A DNA stretch of 64,000 nt. It comes from Candidatus Viadribacter manganicus (GTDB lineage Bacteria; Pseudomonadota; Alphaproteobacteria; Caulobacterales; Aquidulcibacteraceae). The position numbers and the translations under genes are program-made. Below, in pieces: positions 54,352 through 63,529 of this stretch. The notes under the pieces are model-generated. The model saw nothing but the letters and a program-made list of their open reading frames with translations. It was not told the origin of the DNA and made no database searches. The stretch is from NCBI RefSeq assembly GCF_001679665.1, contig NZ_CP013244.1, forward strand, positions 248,001-312,000, given 5' to 3'. Within the stretch, counting starts at the first letter, position 1, and each line of letters starts with the position of its first letter.

Positions 54352-56415
54352 ATGCAGCGAATACTTTTCGTTTTGTTGGCGGCTGCGTTCGCGCTGTCGG
54401 TTCCAGCATCGGCGCAGCAGCAAGCGCAGCGCGCTCCACTTGATTGGTTCTTGGGCTACGACGCGTTTCGTAGCGCCAGCATGTCGCCGGACGGCCATCA
54501 CCTCGCGGTGCTCCGTCGCGATGCCGAAGGCGACACGCTTCTCGTCACCGATCTTCAAACCCGTCAAACGCGCGCAATCCAACGCGCACGCGCCGATCAA
54601 AGCTTGCAGATCGCGGGCGTGGGCTTTGCGTCAAACACGCGCCTCGTCTTCGTTCTGCAACAGCGCAACCGCGTTGAGTTCACGCGCCGCAGCGCGGTGC
54701 GCCGCGCCACCGTCGACGATGGCTTCGAAACCAACACGCGCATCTACGCGTCGAACCTCGACGGCTCGAACCTCATTCCGCTCTACAATCCGGCGGCCCA
54801 AGGCTTCGACGCTTACGTCGACGCGAACCTCGTCAGCACGCTTCCGAACGATGACGACAACGTTTTGCTCATTGTTCCGACCCAAGGCGGCGCAGAACTA
54901 CGCCGCGTGAACGTCAACACCGCGGACGCAACAACTGTCGATCGCGGCACGCTGTTCACGTTCAACTGGGAAGTCGACGTCAACGGCACGCCGGTGCTTC
55001 GCCAAGACAGCGTGGGCAACGGTCGCGGCTATGCGTGGCTCCGTCGCGGCCCAGGCCAACGCAACTGGACCGAAATCGCCACCTATCGCGGCGCCGAGGG
55101 CGTCAACTCCGCGCCTGCATTCTCGCCGCTGGGCGCGGCAACACAGCCCGGGCAAGTGTTCGTCTCCGCACGCCGCGACGGCAGCGATACGAACGGCCTC
55201 TACGTCTATGACGCGAGCACCGGCGAGTACACCCAAACGGTGCAGACCAACGCGTCGTTCGACGTTTCAAACGCCGAGATCGATACAAAGCGCAGCATCA
55301 TTCAGGCCGCGTGCTGGTGGGGTCAGCGTTGGACGTGCGAGCCCAAAGATCCGGGTTTTGCGGAGCGCTGGAACGCGATCAACCAAGTGCTCGGCGAGAA
55401 CGTGAACATTTTCGTCGCCGATCAATCCGACGATCAAAATCTGTGGCTGATCCAAACCTTCGGTCCGCAGGATTTAGGCACGTACTATCTCTACAATCAC
55501 CAGGCCCACTCACTGAACGTCGTGTTCCGTCAGCGTCCCGAAGCCAATGCGGCGTTGCTGCCATCCGAGCGCATCGTGAGCTACACGGTGTCCGACGGCC
55601 AGCAGCAATGGGGCTATCTGTGGTTGCCGCCGGGTGTCACCGAACCGCGCAATTTGCCGCTGATCGTCATCCCGCACGGCGGCCCAGAGGCACGTGACGT
55701 CTACGGCACAGACTTCATGGCGCATGCCGTTGCGGCCCAAGGCTATGCGGTGTTCCAACCGAACTTCCGCGGTGGCGGCGGCTTCGGACGGAGCTTCGTT
55801 GAAGCCGGTCACCGTCAATGGGGCCAACGCATGCAAGCAGACGTTGCCGACGGCACGCGCTACTTGTTCTCGCAAGGCATCGCCGATCCGCAACGCACCT
55901 GCATCGCGGGCTGGTCTTATGGCGGCTATGTCGCGTTCACCGCTTCGTTCATGAACACCGACATCTTCAAGTGCTCTGTCGCCGGCGCCGGCGTTTCGGA
56001 CCTTCGTGCAATGCTGCGCTGGGTGCGGACCGGCTCACGTCGCAACGACGTCAATGGTGGCGGTGGCGGCGGCCAACAATCGCCGTTCTACCAATACTGG
56101 GCCGACGCCATCGGCGACCCAAACCGTGACGACGCCGCACTGGATCAATACTCGGCCGCGCAAAACGCAAGCCGTGTCACGATCCCGCTGCTCATCATCC
56201 ACGGCGATGAAGACAGCACGGTGCCGATCCAGCAGAGCGAGATCATGCAGCGCGCGATGGAGCGCGCCGGCAAGCCGACCCGCTTGATCGTGCTGCAAGA
56301 CGTCGACCACAACGTGAGCCCGATCCAGGGCGATGCGATGCGCACCGTGCTGACAGAGTCACTCGCGTTCTTCAACGAACACATCGGCCCAGGCGTCCAG
56401 CCCAACGGTCAATGA
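54352..56415 (+). CDS. S9-family peptidase (prolyl oligopeptidase/acylaminoacyl-peptidase-like), secreted
   Basis: This 687-aa protein has a signal peptide (LFVLLAAAFALSVPASA). A beta-propeller region (WFLGYDAFRSASMSPDGHHLAVL...) precedes the alpha/beta-hydrolase domain. Catalytic residues are the Ser in AGWSYGGYVAF, the Asp in HGDEDSTVPIQQSE and the His in DVDHNV. Family members cleave peptides or N-acylated amino acids; the substrate here is unknown. A strong terminator follows. A second, different S9 enzyme lies at 20.8 kb. Confidence 0.92.
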   Translation: MQRILFVLLAAAFALSVPASAQQQAQRAPLDWFLGYDAFRSASMSPDGHHLAVLRRDAEGDTLLVTDLQTRQTRAIQRARADQSLQIAGVGFASNTRLVFVLQQRNRVEFTRRSAVRRATVDDGFETNTRIYASNLDGSNLIPLYNPAAQGFDAYVDANLVSTLPNDDDNVLLIVPTQGGAELRRVNVNTADATTVDRGTLFTFNWEVDVNGTPVLRQDSVGNGRGYAWLRRGPGQRNWTEIATYRGAEGVNSAPAFSPLGAATQPGQVFVSARRDGSDTNGLYVYDASTGEYTQTVQTNASFDVSNAEIDTKRSIIQAACWWGQRWTCEPKDPGFAERWNAINQVLGENVNIFVADQSDDQNLWLIQTFGPQDLGTYYLYNHQAHSLNVVFRQRPEANAALLPSERIVSYTVSDGQQQWGYLWLPPGVTEPRNLPLIVIPHGGPEARDVYGTDFMAHAVAAQGYAVFQPNFRGGGGFGRSFVEAGHRQWGQRMQADVADGTRYLFSQGIADPQRTCIAGWSYGGYVAFTASFMNTDIFKCSVAGAGVSDLRAMLRWVRTGSRRNDVNGGGGGGQQSPFYQYWADAIGDPNRDDAALDQYSAAQNASRVTIPLLIIHGDEDSTVPIQQSEIMQRAMERAGKPTRLIVLQDVDHNVSPIQGDAMRTVLTESLAFFNEHIGPGVQPNGQ

Positions 56416-56436
56416 GAGTGACTAGCTAAAGCAAAC

Positions 56437-56471
56437 AAAGGCTCCCCGCTTACCGCGCGGGGAGCCTTTTT
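56437..56471 (+). terminator. Intrinsic terminator after the S9 peptidase
   Basis: AAAGGCTCCCCGC and GCGGGGAGCCTTT form a 13-bp perfect stem with a 7-base loop and continue into a T-run (TTTTTCTTTT), 21 bp after the stop. Confidence 0.93.
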
Positions 56472-56521
56472 CTTTTCTCAAGTTCCCTTCACTATCGCCA
56501 AAGAGCGATACGGAGCCGAAC

Positions 56522-57082
56522 ATGCAGATGATCAATTCGAAAGCGGGCTATGGCTGGCTCTCTATTGCACTGCATTGGATCGCTGCGCTCGCTATCGTGC
56601 TTATGCTGGTCACCGGCTTTCGCGCAGACTTCGCAGGCGAAGCCGGCGATCGAGCGGTGCGATCAATGCTGATGGGTTGGCATATTTCGCTGGGCGCCGC
56701 CTTCACGCTGGTGCTCCTCGCCCGCGTCTTCGCCAGCTATGCCCAGCCGCGGCCAACGCCGTTCGAGCAACCACCAGTTCTAAAATTCCTGTCGAGCGCC
56801 ACTCACCAAATTTTGCTGCTCGCGATCCTAGTCCAAGTTGGTTCCGGCATTCTCGCAGTGTGGTCAGGCGGTCGTGCGATCAATGTCTTCGACGTGGTCT
56901 CAATCGCAAGCCCCTTTGCGGAACGCAATCAAGACGCCCATGAGCTCGCTGAATTGCTGCACGCGATCGGCCGTTGGACTATTGTCGGCGCGCTAGCATT
57001 GCATATGCTCGGCGCCCTGAAACACGCGATGATCGATCGTGATGGGGTGCTGCGCCGAATGTTGGCCCCAGCGAAGGCTTAG
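56522..57082 (+). CDS. Cytochrome b561-type membrane protein
   Basis: This 186-aa protein has four membrane helices with heme-ligand His candidates: SIALHWIAALAIVLMLVTGF, GWHISLGAAFTLVLL, ATHQILLLAILVQVGSG, and LLHAIGRWTIVGALALHMLGALKH. That is the pattern of bacterial cytochrome b561 (YodB/YceJ) proteins, di-heme electron carriers between quinones and periplasmic partners. No partner gene is adjacent, except a fused 4-base overlap with the convergent metalloprotease gene. Confidence 0.9.
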   Translation: MQMINSKAGYGWLSIALHWIAALAIVLMLVTGFRADFAGEAGDRAVRSMLMGWHISLGAAFTLVLLARVFASYAQPRPTPFEQPPVLKFLSSATHQILLLAILVQVGSGILAVWSGGRAINVFDVVSIASPFAERNQDAHELAELLHAIGRWTIVGALALHMLGALKHAMIDRDGVLRRMLAPAKA

Positions 57083-57822
57083 CGCGCCATACCTATAGCG
57101 TGGAGCTTACTGCCGTTTTCGTGTAGCCAATCGCGTCCAGTTTCATAATCCGGCATACACTTGTTCACGAGCGCCCAAAAGCGCCGTGAATGGTTCATCT
57201 CACGCAAGTGCGCGACCTCGTGCGCCGCAAGATAGTCCAGCACGAAAGGCGGCGCGAGAATGAGCCGCCACGAAAACGAAAGCACGCCGTCAACCGAGCA
57301 CGAACCCCAGCGCGAGCGCAGTTCCTTCACTTGAATGCGCTCTGGTCGAACCCCGAGCGCGATCGCATGCGTCGCCACGCGATCTATAAGATCGGTACGC
57401 GCCTGATCCTTCAAAAATCGCAGCACCCGCGATTCAAACAGCGCCACATCGGGCGCCGGAACAACGAGCCGCGGCAGCAAGTCTTCTTCGATGAACGCGG
57501 GTTTGCGTCCGTGCTTGTAGACGAGCTCATGCTCAATGCCGCGCAGTGGCACGAATGAGCCTGGGGCGAGCGAAACACCACGCGGGAGCCGGGACAATTC
57601 TTGAGCGATCCAGCCTGCCCGCTCCGTCGCAAACTGCGCCGCGTGCTTCAAATGCCGCTTCGACGGCGCCGTCGCAATCGCCTCCCGGCGCGCAGGATCG
57701 ATACGAACGGAGACATGGCGCGCGCGCGGGTTCACGATCAGCTTCACCGGCACACGGCGGCCATCGATTGTTTCGATCTCGGTCTGACCCGGCTCGACCT
57801 TCTGTCGCGAATCGAAGCGCAT
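57079..57822 (-). CDS. YgjP-like (DUF45/M48-type) zinc metalloprotease
   Basis: This 247-aa protein has the zinc motif AAHEVAHLREMNHSRRFWALV (HExxH with a downstream His), with an RSRWGSCSVDGVLSFSWRLILAP block before it and RHVSVRIDPARREAIATAPS near the N-terminus. This is the YgjP-type DUF45 family, of unknown substrate. I start it at 57822 because the region beyond is needed by the divergent GFA gene (57895); the frame itself is open further upstream. Confidence 0.88.
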   Translation of the reverse strand: MRFDSRQKVEPGQTEIETIDGRRVPVKLIVNPRARHVSVRIDPARREAIATAPSKRHLKHAAQFATERAGWIAQELSRLPRGVSLAPGSFVPLRGIEHELVYKHGRKPAFIEEDLLPRLVVPAPDVALFESRVLRFLKDQARTDLIDRVATHAIALGVRPERIQVKELRSRWGSCSVDGVLSFSWRLILAPPFVLDYLAAHEVAHLREMNHSRRFWALVNKCMPDYETGRDWLHENGSKLHAIGMAR

Positions 57823-57894
57823 GCGCAAGAATCCCACGTCGCGCTTGTTAACGCGACCCGTCGCATGCGTTAGCGTGCGCCAAAGGGTTAGAAG

Positions 57895-58287
57895 ATGGCT
57901 ATCTATCGAGGCGCGTGTCACTGCGGCGCGGTCCAGTTCCAAATCGATAGCGAAATCACCGACATTTATACCTGTGATTGCTCGCTGTGCGCCAAGAAAA
58001 ACGCATTGATGACCACCGTCCACGAGGACAGGTTCAAACTGCGAGCCGGCGCTGACCAGCTCACGCTCTATCAGTGGAACACCAAGATCGCGCGCCACTA
58101 CTTCTGCAGCGTTTGCGGCATTTATCCGTTCCACCGCAAGCGCTCGATGCCCGATCACTACGCCATCAACGTTCGCTGTCTTGCTGATTTCGACGCAAGC
58201 GCCATTCCCGTCCGTCAGGCGGAAGGGAAGGCGATGACTTTGGCTGAAGAAAATCAGCCTGGCGGTTGGTCCGGTCCGAAAGCTTAG
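57895..58287 (+). CDS. GFA-family protein (glutathione-dependent formaldehyde-activating fold)
   Basis: This 130-aa protein has the GFA zinc pattern: GACHCGAVQFQI, CDCSLCAKKNAL and HYFCSVCGIYPFHRKR. GFA enzymes were linked to formaldehyde-glutathione adduct formation, but most members are uncharacterised. It overlaps phaZ tail to tail by TTAG. Confidence 0.9.
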   Translation: MAIYRGACHCGAVQFQIDSEITDIYTCDCSLCAKKNALMTTVHEDRFKLRAGADQLTLYQWNTKIARHYFCSVCGIYPFHRKRSMPDHYAINVRCLADFDASAIPVRQAEGKAMTLAEENQPGGWSGPKA

Positions 58288-59579
58288 CTCTCGGCGACGA
58301 GCTTCAGCTTTGCGCGCTTGGCATTGCGCGACGCATTTGAGTGAAATGCACGCAGGAACTCGCGCACGCGCGGATAGATTTCCGTGCGGAAGCGACGTCC
58401 CGAGAAGACGCCATAATGGCCGACACCCGGCTGGATGTAGTCGCGGCGCATCTGCTCTGGAATGTTGACGCAGATGTCATGCGCAGCCTGCGTTTGGCCG
58501 ATGCCGGAAATGTCGTCGTTCTCGCCTTCAACGGTGAGCAGCGCCGTCTTGGTGATCTTGCTCGGATCAACCTTGCGACCGCGATGCGTCATCGTCCCGT
58601 TGGGCAGGCGATACTCTTGGAAAATTTCGATGAGCGTCTGGATGTAGAACTCTTCGGAGAGATCCATCACGGCGAGATATTCGTCGTAGAATTTGCGGTG
58701 CTTCTCAGCCGGCTCGCCATCGCCCTTCACAAGGTTCTCGAAATAGCCTCTGTGCGCATCGACGTGGCTCGAAAGGTTCATGCCCATGAAACTGGCGAGC
58801 TGCACGAAGCCCGGATACACGCGCCGGAATGCGCCTGGATAGATCGCCGGCACCGTGTGGATCATATTCGTTTTGAACCAGTCGATGTCGCGCTGTTCGG
58901 CGAGCAGGTTTGGCGCCGTCGGCGATTTGCGCGCATCAATGGGCGAACCCATGATCGTCATGGTTGCGGGCGTGCACGGATCATCTTCTTGCGCCATCAG
59001 CGAAACCGCGGCGAGCACGGCAGGCCCCGGCTGACAAACAGCGACGACGTGGGTCTGCGGACCAAGCGCGCGCAGCATGCCCATCACATGATCGATGTAA
59101 TCGTTGAGATCGAAGCGGCCCGCCATCACCGGCACCATGCGCGCATCAACCCAATCGGTGATGTAGACTTCGTGGTCAGGCAAGAATGCGGTCACGGTAT
59201 CGCGCAGCAATGTCGCGTAGTGGCCAGACATCGGCGCAACAATCAGAACGGTCGGATCGACGCGCTCACCGCGCGCTGCGATGAGCGCTTTCGCGTCGCG
59301 TTCGAAGTGAAGCATGCCGCACCACGGCGTCGACCAAGCGCTCTTCGGTGTCACCGCCACCTCGACGCCATTGATGGTGGTCGTCGGCAAATTCCAAACC
59401 GGCTTGCTGTAGCGGCGCGTCATGGACTCGAAGAGCTCCGCAGCGGCGGCAGCCGTTCGGCCGGCCTCGGTATCTCCGAGCGGGTTCATCGGTGAGCGCA
59501 GCATCGAGGACTGCATGAGGGCCGCGATGCGCAAAGGCGCTACCGACAGATGGCCGAGTTCATATAGCGAATAGAGCAT
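58284..59579 (-). CDS. phaZ: Intracellular polyhydroxyalkanoate depolymerase
   Basis: PhaZ mobilises stored polyhydroxybutyrate. The 431-aa protein has the family opening MLYSLYELGHLSVAPLRIAA, DWVDARMVPVMAGRFDLNDYIDHVMGML, the nucleophile region VVAVCQPGPAVLAAVSLMA (catalytic Cys as in intracellular depolymerases), TVEGENDDISGIGQT for the Asp, and GVGHYGVFSGRRF for the His. The ATG at 59579 fits the family start. This implies a PHB-storing host, although no synthase gene is in the window. Confidence 0.94.
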   Translation of the reverse strand: MLYSLYELGHLSVAPLRIAALMQSSMLRSPMNPLGDTEAGRTAAAAAELFESMTRRYSKPVWNLPTTTINGVEVAVTPKSAWSTPWCGMLHFERDAKALIAARGERVDPTVLIVAPMSGHYATLLRDTVTAFLPDHEVYITDWVDARMVPVMAGRFDLNDYIDHVMGMLRALGPQTHVVAVCQPGPAVLAAVSLMAQEDDPCTPATMTIMGSPIDARKSPTAPNLLAEQRDIDWFKTNMIHTVPAIYPGAFRRVYPGFVQLASFMGMNLSSHVDAHRGYFENLVKGDGEPAEKHRKFYDEYLAVMDLSEEFYIQTLIEIFQEYRLPNGTMTHRGRKVDPSKITKTALLTVEGENDDISGIGQTQAAHDICVNIPEQMRRDYIQPGVGHYGVFSGRRFRTEIYPRVREFLRAFHSNASRNAKRAKLKLVAES

Positions 59580-59720
59580 GCAAGCCCTTCTGCTGCGGCG
59601 CAGCAACCCATCGGGATAGTGCGCGCGCCCCTATTTCCAACAAGCTAAGACAACTCAATAGGCGAGCCTTTCGCATTGCAGCGCCGGGCTGGCGATATGT
59701 CGTAGGTCTTAACCGGTCCC

Positions 59721-59746
59721 CCAAAACGAGGTCCAAGGAGCCTCGT
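59721..59746 (-). terminator. Terminator after SCO1
   Basis: Read on the minus strand, ACGAGG, a 9-base loop and CCTCGT are followed by TTTTGGGGG. The hairpin begins 55 bp after the SCO1 stop and lies before phaZ. Confidence 0.6.
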
Positions 59747-59800
59747 CGGCTCAGTGTAGTGGAGATGACACCCAGTGCAACGCGCCACCACTTCCCATAA

Positions 59801-60511
59801 TCAGGGAAGGTCCGTCCGTTCAAGGCCAGCGGCAATGCACGCGGCGATTGCTGCAGGGGCTACCGGCGCCATCGGGCTAGCGGGGTCCATTGGATCAGCC
59901 CGGTTCATTGTCGGGATAATGGAGACTGTCCGCCAATTGCGATCGAGGACGTAGAGCAAAGACGAATGGTCGACGTTGTACACATCGGCTGGCGCGCCTG
60001 GAATTTCGACCTTGCCGTGATGGACTTGGAACGCGCTTGCGGCGGCGTTCACCTGCTCACGCGTACCGCTCAGACCGACGAGCCCCGGTGGAAATCCTTC
60101 GGTGCGCGTGTACGCCCCCATCCGCTGCGGCGTGTCTCGCTCGGGATCGACCGTGATGAGTACCGGTTGGACGTCATAACCGCCCGGTTCCGCCAAAGCT
60201 TCGGCCAGGGCGTACATGCTCGACGGGCACACATCTGGGCAGTGGGTAAAGCCAAAATAGACCACCGCAGGTTGGCCCACGAAGTCAGCTTGCGTCACAC
60301 GCGCGCCGTTTGAATCAACCAAATCGATGGCGCCACCCACCGCGTCGGCGTTGCGCAGAATGCAGTCGCGAGGCGCCGCAGCTTGCTTGGCGCCATCTCC
60401 ATTCGTGCCCACCAGCAGCATGGCGCCCAAGGCCGCCAAGCCCGCGACAGCGACAGCGGGGACAACGGCGCCGGTCAAGTTGCGGCGAGGCGTTTCGACG
60501 GGCTCTGGCAT
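59801..60511 (-). CDS. senC: SCO1/SenC copper chaperone
   Basis: SCO1/SenC proteins deliver copper to the CuA site of cytochrome oxidase. The 236-aa protein has one N-terminal membrane anchor (VVPAVAVAGLAALGAMLLVG) and a thioredoxin fold with the copper Cys pair in YFGFTHCPDVCPSSMYA and the His in VYNVDHSSLLYVLD. ITVDPERDTPQRM is also typical. In several alphaproteobacteria senC lies between regB and regA; here it is close by on the opposite strand. Confidence 0.94.
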   Translation of the reverse strand: MPEPVETPRRNLTGAVVPAVAVAGLAALGAMLLVGTNGDGAKQAAAPRDCILRNADAVGGAIDLVDSNGARVTQADFVGQPAVVYFGFTHCPDVCPSSMYALAEALAEPGGYDVQPVLITVDPERDTPQRMGAYTRTEGFPPGLVGLSGTREQVNAAASAFQVHHGKVEIPGAPADVYNVDHSSLLYVLDRNWRTVSIIPTMNRADPMDPASPMAPVAPAAIAACIAAGLERTDLP

Positions 60512-60626
60512 TGCAGAAGCTTGGGGCCGCCTGCGCAACGTTATCAACGCGGCGCGACCGCACAGGGGGCGCAATGCCGCAGGCAAAGCTTGAGCCCTGC
60601 TGCGAATTTGCGCATGTGGCGTTTAG

Positions 60627-61415
60627 ATGAATTTCGCGCGGACGCCCCTGATCGCAATCGCGACACTTATCGGCCTCGCCGCAGCTGTTGGCCTCTTCGT
60701 GCTGCCGCGTATGCAGAACCGGGACGCGCCCTGCGAAGTGCGCGAGTTCGAGACTTCCCGCTTTGTCGTCTGCACCTTCGATGCGCGGCGCCAGGATATG
60801 CGGCTCTATTCTCATGCACGCGACGGCGGCTACCTTCGAAGTTTCGAAACGCTCCAGAACGAACTCACAGACCGGGAGATTCACGCCGTTCGCTTCGCCA
60901 TGAACGCCGGCATGTTCAACGATGCAGGCGCGCCCATCGGCCTTTATGTCGAAGACGGCGAAGAACAAAAATCGATCTCCCTGACCGACGGCCCCGGCAA
61001 CTTTCACCTAAAACCCAATGGCGTGTTCTGGCAGGGCCAAGACGGCGCGCTGCACATCGACGTTTCCGACGATTATGCGCGTGAGCTTCGTTCGCCTCGC
61101 TGGGCGACGCAGTCCGGTCCAATGCTCGTCATCGATGGCCAATTGCATCCACGCTTCGCCGAAGACGGGACCTCGCGCTTCATTCGCAACGGCGTCGGTG
61201 TGTTGGACCAACACACAGCATACTTCGTCATCAGTTCGGGGTTTGTATCTTTCGGCCGATTTGCGCGGTTCTTTCGCGACGAACTGCACTGCCGCGACGC
61301 GCTTTTCCTCGATGGCGCTGTCTCCAGTATTTGGGCGCCCTCAGTCGGCCGATATGACGACAATCACGATCTTGGCCCGATGGTCGTCATATCCAATCGC
61401 CCCCGCACGCGCTGA
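60627..61415 (+). CDS. Phosphodiester glycosidase-family protein
   Basis: This 262-aa protein has a membrane anchor or signal (LIAIATLIGLAAAVGLFVLP) and the NAGPA-like domain: FAMNAGMFNDAGAPIGLYVEDGEE, LKPNGVFW, and the late FLDGAVSSIWAPSVGR. The family removes or exposes sugar phosphodiesters; the substrate here is unknown. It lies between senC (divergent) and regB (same strand, 75 bp on). Confidence 0.87.
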   Translation: MNFARTPLIAIATLIGLAAAVGLFVLPRMQNRDAPCEVREFETSRFVVCTFDARRQDMRLYSHARDGGYLRSFETLQNELTDREIHAVRFAMNAGMFNDAGAPIGLYVEDGEEQKSISLTDGPGNFHLKPNGVFWQGQDGALHIDVSDDYARELRSPRWATQSGPMLVIDGQLHPRFAEDGTSRFIRNGVGVLDQHTAYFVISSGFVSFGRFARFFRDELHCRDALFLDGAVSSIWAPSVGRYDDNHDLGPMVVISNRPRTR

Positions 61416-61490
61416 GCATCATATGAAACTGTATTCTCTCTACGCTTTTTACCCCCTTGAGCGCGACGCCGCGCCCGGCGAATAGAGGCC

Positions 61491-62795
61491 ATGGCTGTCA
61501 CCGAGTCCCGCGCCCCGGCCCCGATCCCCAGCGTTTGGAGCGCGACAAGCCGCGTTCGGATCAGAACCCTGGTGCTGCTCCGCTGGCTCGCGATTGCCGG
61601 CCAAACCGTTGCCGTGCTCTTCGTCCGCTACGGGCTCGAGGTCGATTTTCCCCTCGACTGGGCGCTCGTGGCGATCGGCATTTCAATCGTCGTCAATCTC
61701 ATTTTGACGCGTCGAAGCCAAGAGCTTGCGCGTGAATGGGAAGCGGCGGCGCAACTTGCTTATGACGCGGTTCAGCTTGCAGTGCTGCTCGCGCTTACGG
61801 GCGGCCTTCAAAATCCATTCGTGTTTCTCTTCGTCGCGCCTGTCGCCGTTAGCGCCACCGTTTTGCGGCCAGCTGTTACAGCAATGCTGGCGGCGCTTAC
61901 CTTTTTCTGTGTCGGCGCAATTTCGGTCTGGCGGCTGCCTCTGCCTTGGCCGGATGACTCGGCCTTCGTCATGCCTCCACTTTACCAGATGGGCATCGCG
62001 GCCGCTGTGCTGGTCGGCCTTGGCTTCACGAGCGTTTACGCTTGGCGCGTTGCGGCCGAAGAGGAACGCCTCAACATCGCACTTGCCGCCGTGCAGGCGG
62101 TGCTATCGCGCGAACAGACACTCTCGGCATTAGGTGGCCTGGCCGCAGCAGCCGCGCACGAACTCGGCACGCCGCTCGCAACCATTCACCTCGTCGCCAA
62201 AGAGATGACGCGCGAATTGAGTCCAGACGATCCACGTTACGAAGATCTCCAATTGCTCGTGACCCAGAGCGAGCGTTGTCGCGGCATCCTTGCGCAACTC
62301 TCCGCCAATCGTGAACGCGGCGACGTCATGATCCAGCGTGCGCCGATCCGTTCGCTGCTGGAAGAAGTCACCTCACCGCACGAAGGCTTGGGCGCTGAGA
62401 TCGTCATTGTGACGGAAGGCGAAGGGGCCCTTGAAGTCCGCCGTATGCCAGAAATCGTTCACGCACTTGGCGGGTTCGTTGAGAACGCGGTTGGGTTCGC
62501 CCGCTCGCGCGTCGAGATAGAGGCGCGCTGGACGCGCGATGACGTCGAGATCGTTGTGCGTGACGATGGGCCCGGATTTGCTTCCGCTATCCTCAACCGT
62601 CTGGGTGAGCCCTACCTGACAGAGCGCGACGAAGAAGGCATCGCTGGCGGTCTTGGCCTTGGCTTCTTCATTTCTAAAACACTGCTGGAGCGGACCGGCG
62701 CGAAGCTGGAGGTTCGCAACCGCCGTCCGCCAAACAGAGGCGCTTTGGTCAAAGCCGTCTGGCCGCGAGCCTCCATCGAAGCGCCCGCGCTTTGA
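61491..62795 (+). CDS. regB: Redox-sensing histidine kinase RegB/PrrB/ActS
   Basis: RegB senses the redox state of the quinone pool and of a Cys, and phosphorylates RegA. The 434-aa protein has six membrane helices with the quinone-sensing GGLQNPF motif, the HisKA box AAHELGTPLATIHLVAKEM, the regulatory Cys in SERCRGIL, and an HATPase domain with DDGPGFASAIL and GGLGLGFFISKTL. It is followed 50 bp on by regA. Both together control respiration and energy genes in alphaproteobacteria. Confidence 0.94.
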   Translation: MAVTESRAPAPIPSVWSATSRVRIRTLVLLRWLAIAGQTVAVLFVRYGLEVDFPLDWALVAIGISIVVNLILTRRSQELAREWEAAAQLAYDAVQLAVLLALTGGLQNPFVFLFVAPVAVSATVLRPAVTAMLAALTFFCVGAISVWRLPLPWPDDSAFVMPPLYQMGIAAAVLVGLGFTSVYAWRVAAEEERLNIALAAVQAVLSREQTLSALGGLAAAAAHELGTPLATIHLVAKEMTRELSPDDPRYEDLQLLVTQSERCRGILAQLSANRERGDVMIQRAPIRSLLEEVTSPHEGLGAEIVIVTEGEGALEVRRMPEIVHALGGFVENAVGFARSRVEIEARWTRDDVEIVVRDDGPGFASAILNRLGEPYLTERDEEGIAGGLGLGFFISKTLLERTGAKLEVRNRRPPNRGALVKAVWPRASIEAPAL

Positions 62796-62845
62796 AATCG
62801 CAGATAAAGTAGCTAGATAAGACCTAGCTGGAGCCTCGTGAGCTG

Positions 62846-63394
62846 ATGACCACCGAAGCGCCCCTAGAAGGCGAAAAAACTCTCCTCATTCTTGATGACG
62901 ACGCGGCGTTCCGCACGCGTTTGGCGCGTGCGTTGGAGCAACGCGGCTTTGAGGTGCTTGCCGCATCAAGCGTGGCCGAAGCGAGCGAAATCACGACAAA
63001 GACCCCGCCGGCATATGCGGTCCTCGATCTGCGCCTCGAGGACGGCTCGGGCCTCGCGGTCGTTGAAGCACTGAACAAGAGCCGCCCCGACTGTCGCGTC
63101 GTGATCCTGACGGGCTATGGCGCCATCGCGACCGCGGTGGCCGCAGTGAAGGCTGGCGCCATCGATTATCTGGCAAAGCCCGCCGATCCCGAAGACATCG
63201 TCAAAGCCTTGCTGGCCTCGCCGGATGAAAAACCCGAGCCGCCAGAAAATCCGATGTCGGCAGATCGCATCCGCTGGGAGCATATTCAGCGCGTCTACGA
63301 ATTGTGCGGTCACAACGTGTCCGAGACCGCCCGACGCCTCAACATGCACCGCCGCACGCTGCAGCGCATTTTGGCCAAGCGCGCACCGCGTTAA
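62846..63394 (+). CDS. regA: Redox response regulator RegA/PrrA/ActR
   Basis: This 182-aa protein has a receiver domain (LLILDDDAAF with acidic pocket, phospho-Asp in YAVLDLRLEDGS, and ILTGYGAIATAV plus KPADPEDI with the conserved Lys) and a Fis-type helix-turn-helix at the C-terminus (YELCGHNVSETARRLNMHRRTLQRIL). The DNA-binding part is the highly conserved RegA type. It is the partner of RegB just upstream. SCO1 and cytochrome genes in this window are likely among its targets. Confidence 0.95.
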   Translation: MTTEAPLEGEKTLLILDDDAAFRTRLARALEQRGFEVLAASSVAEASEITTKTPPAYAVLDLRLEDGSGLAVVEALNKSRPDCRVVILTGYGAIATAVAAVKAGAIDYLAKPADPEDIVKALLASPDEKPEPPENPMSADRIRWEHIQRVYELCGHNVSETARRLNMHRRTLQRILAKRAPR

Positions 63395-63412
63395 CGGGCC
63401 ACGTCGCCAAAG

Positions 63413-63421
63413 TTATCCACA
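63413..63421 (+). promoter_or_regulatory. Exact DnaA box TTATCCACA downstream of regA
   Basis: A second isolated consensus DnaA site, in the 135-bp gap between regA and the small Pro-rich gene. No other box lies nearby, so an origin is unlikely. Confidence 0.45.
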
Positions 63422-63529
63422 ACCGGAACATGAAGCCTTCGCAAGTCGTCGCGCTTCATCGTTGGCGCATCCGTTTCGATACGATAACGACAATGAGCGC
63501 ACCCCGCGCACGACATAAGGTTGAGGGAC

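Noticed and set aside
58341..59495. 384-codon plus-strand frame opposite phaZ
   Set aside because: It is a His/Arg-rich antisense shadow of a clearly conserved gene.
49667..63421. Replication origin, from two exact DnaA boxes
   Set aside because: The boxes are single, 14 kb apart, with no AT-rich stretch or box cluster.
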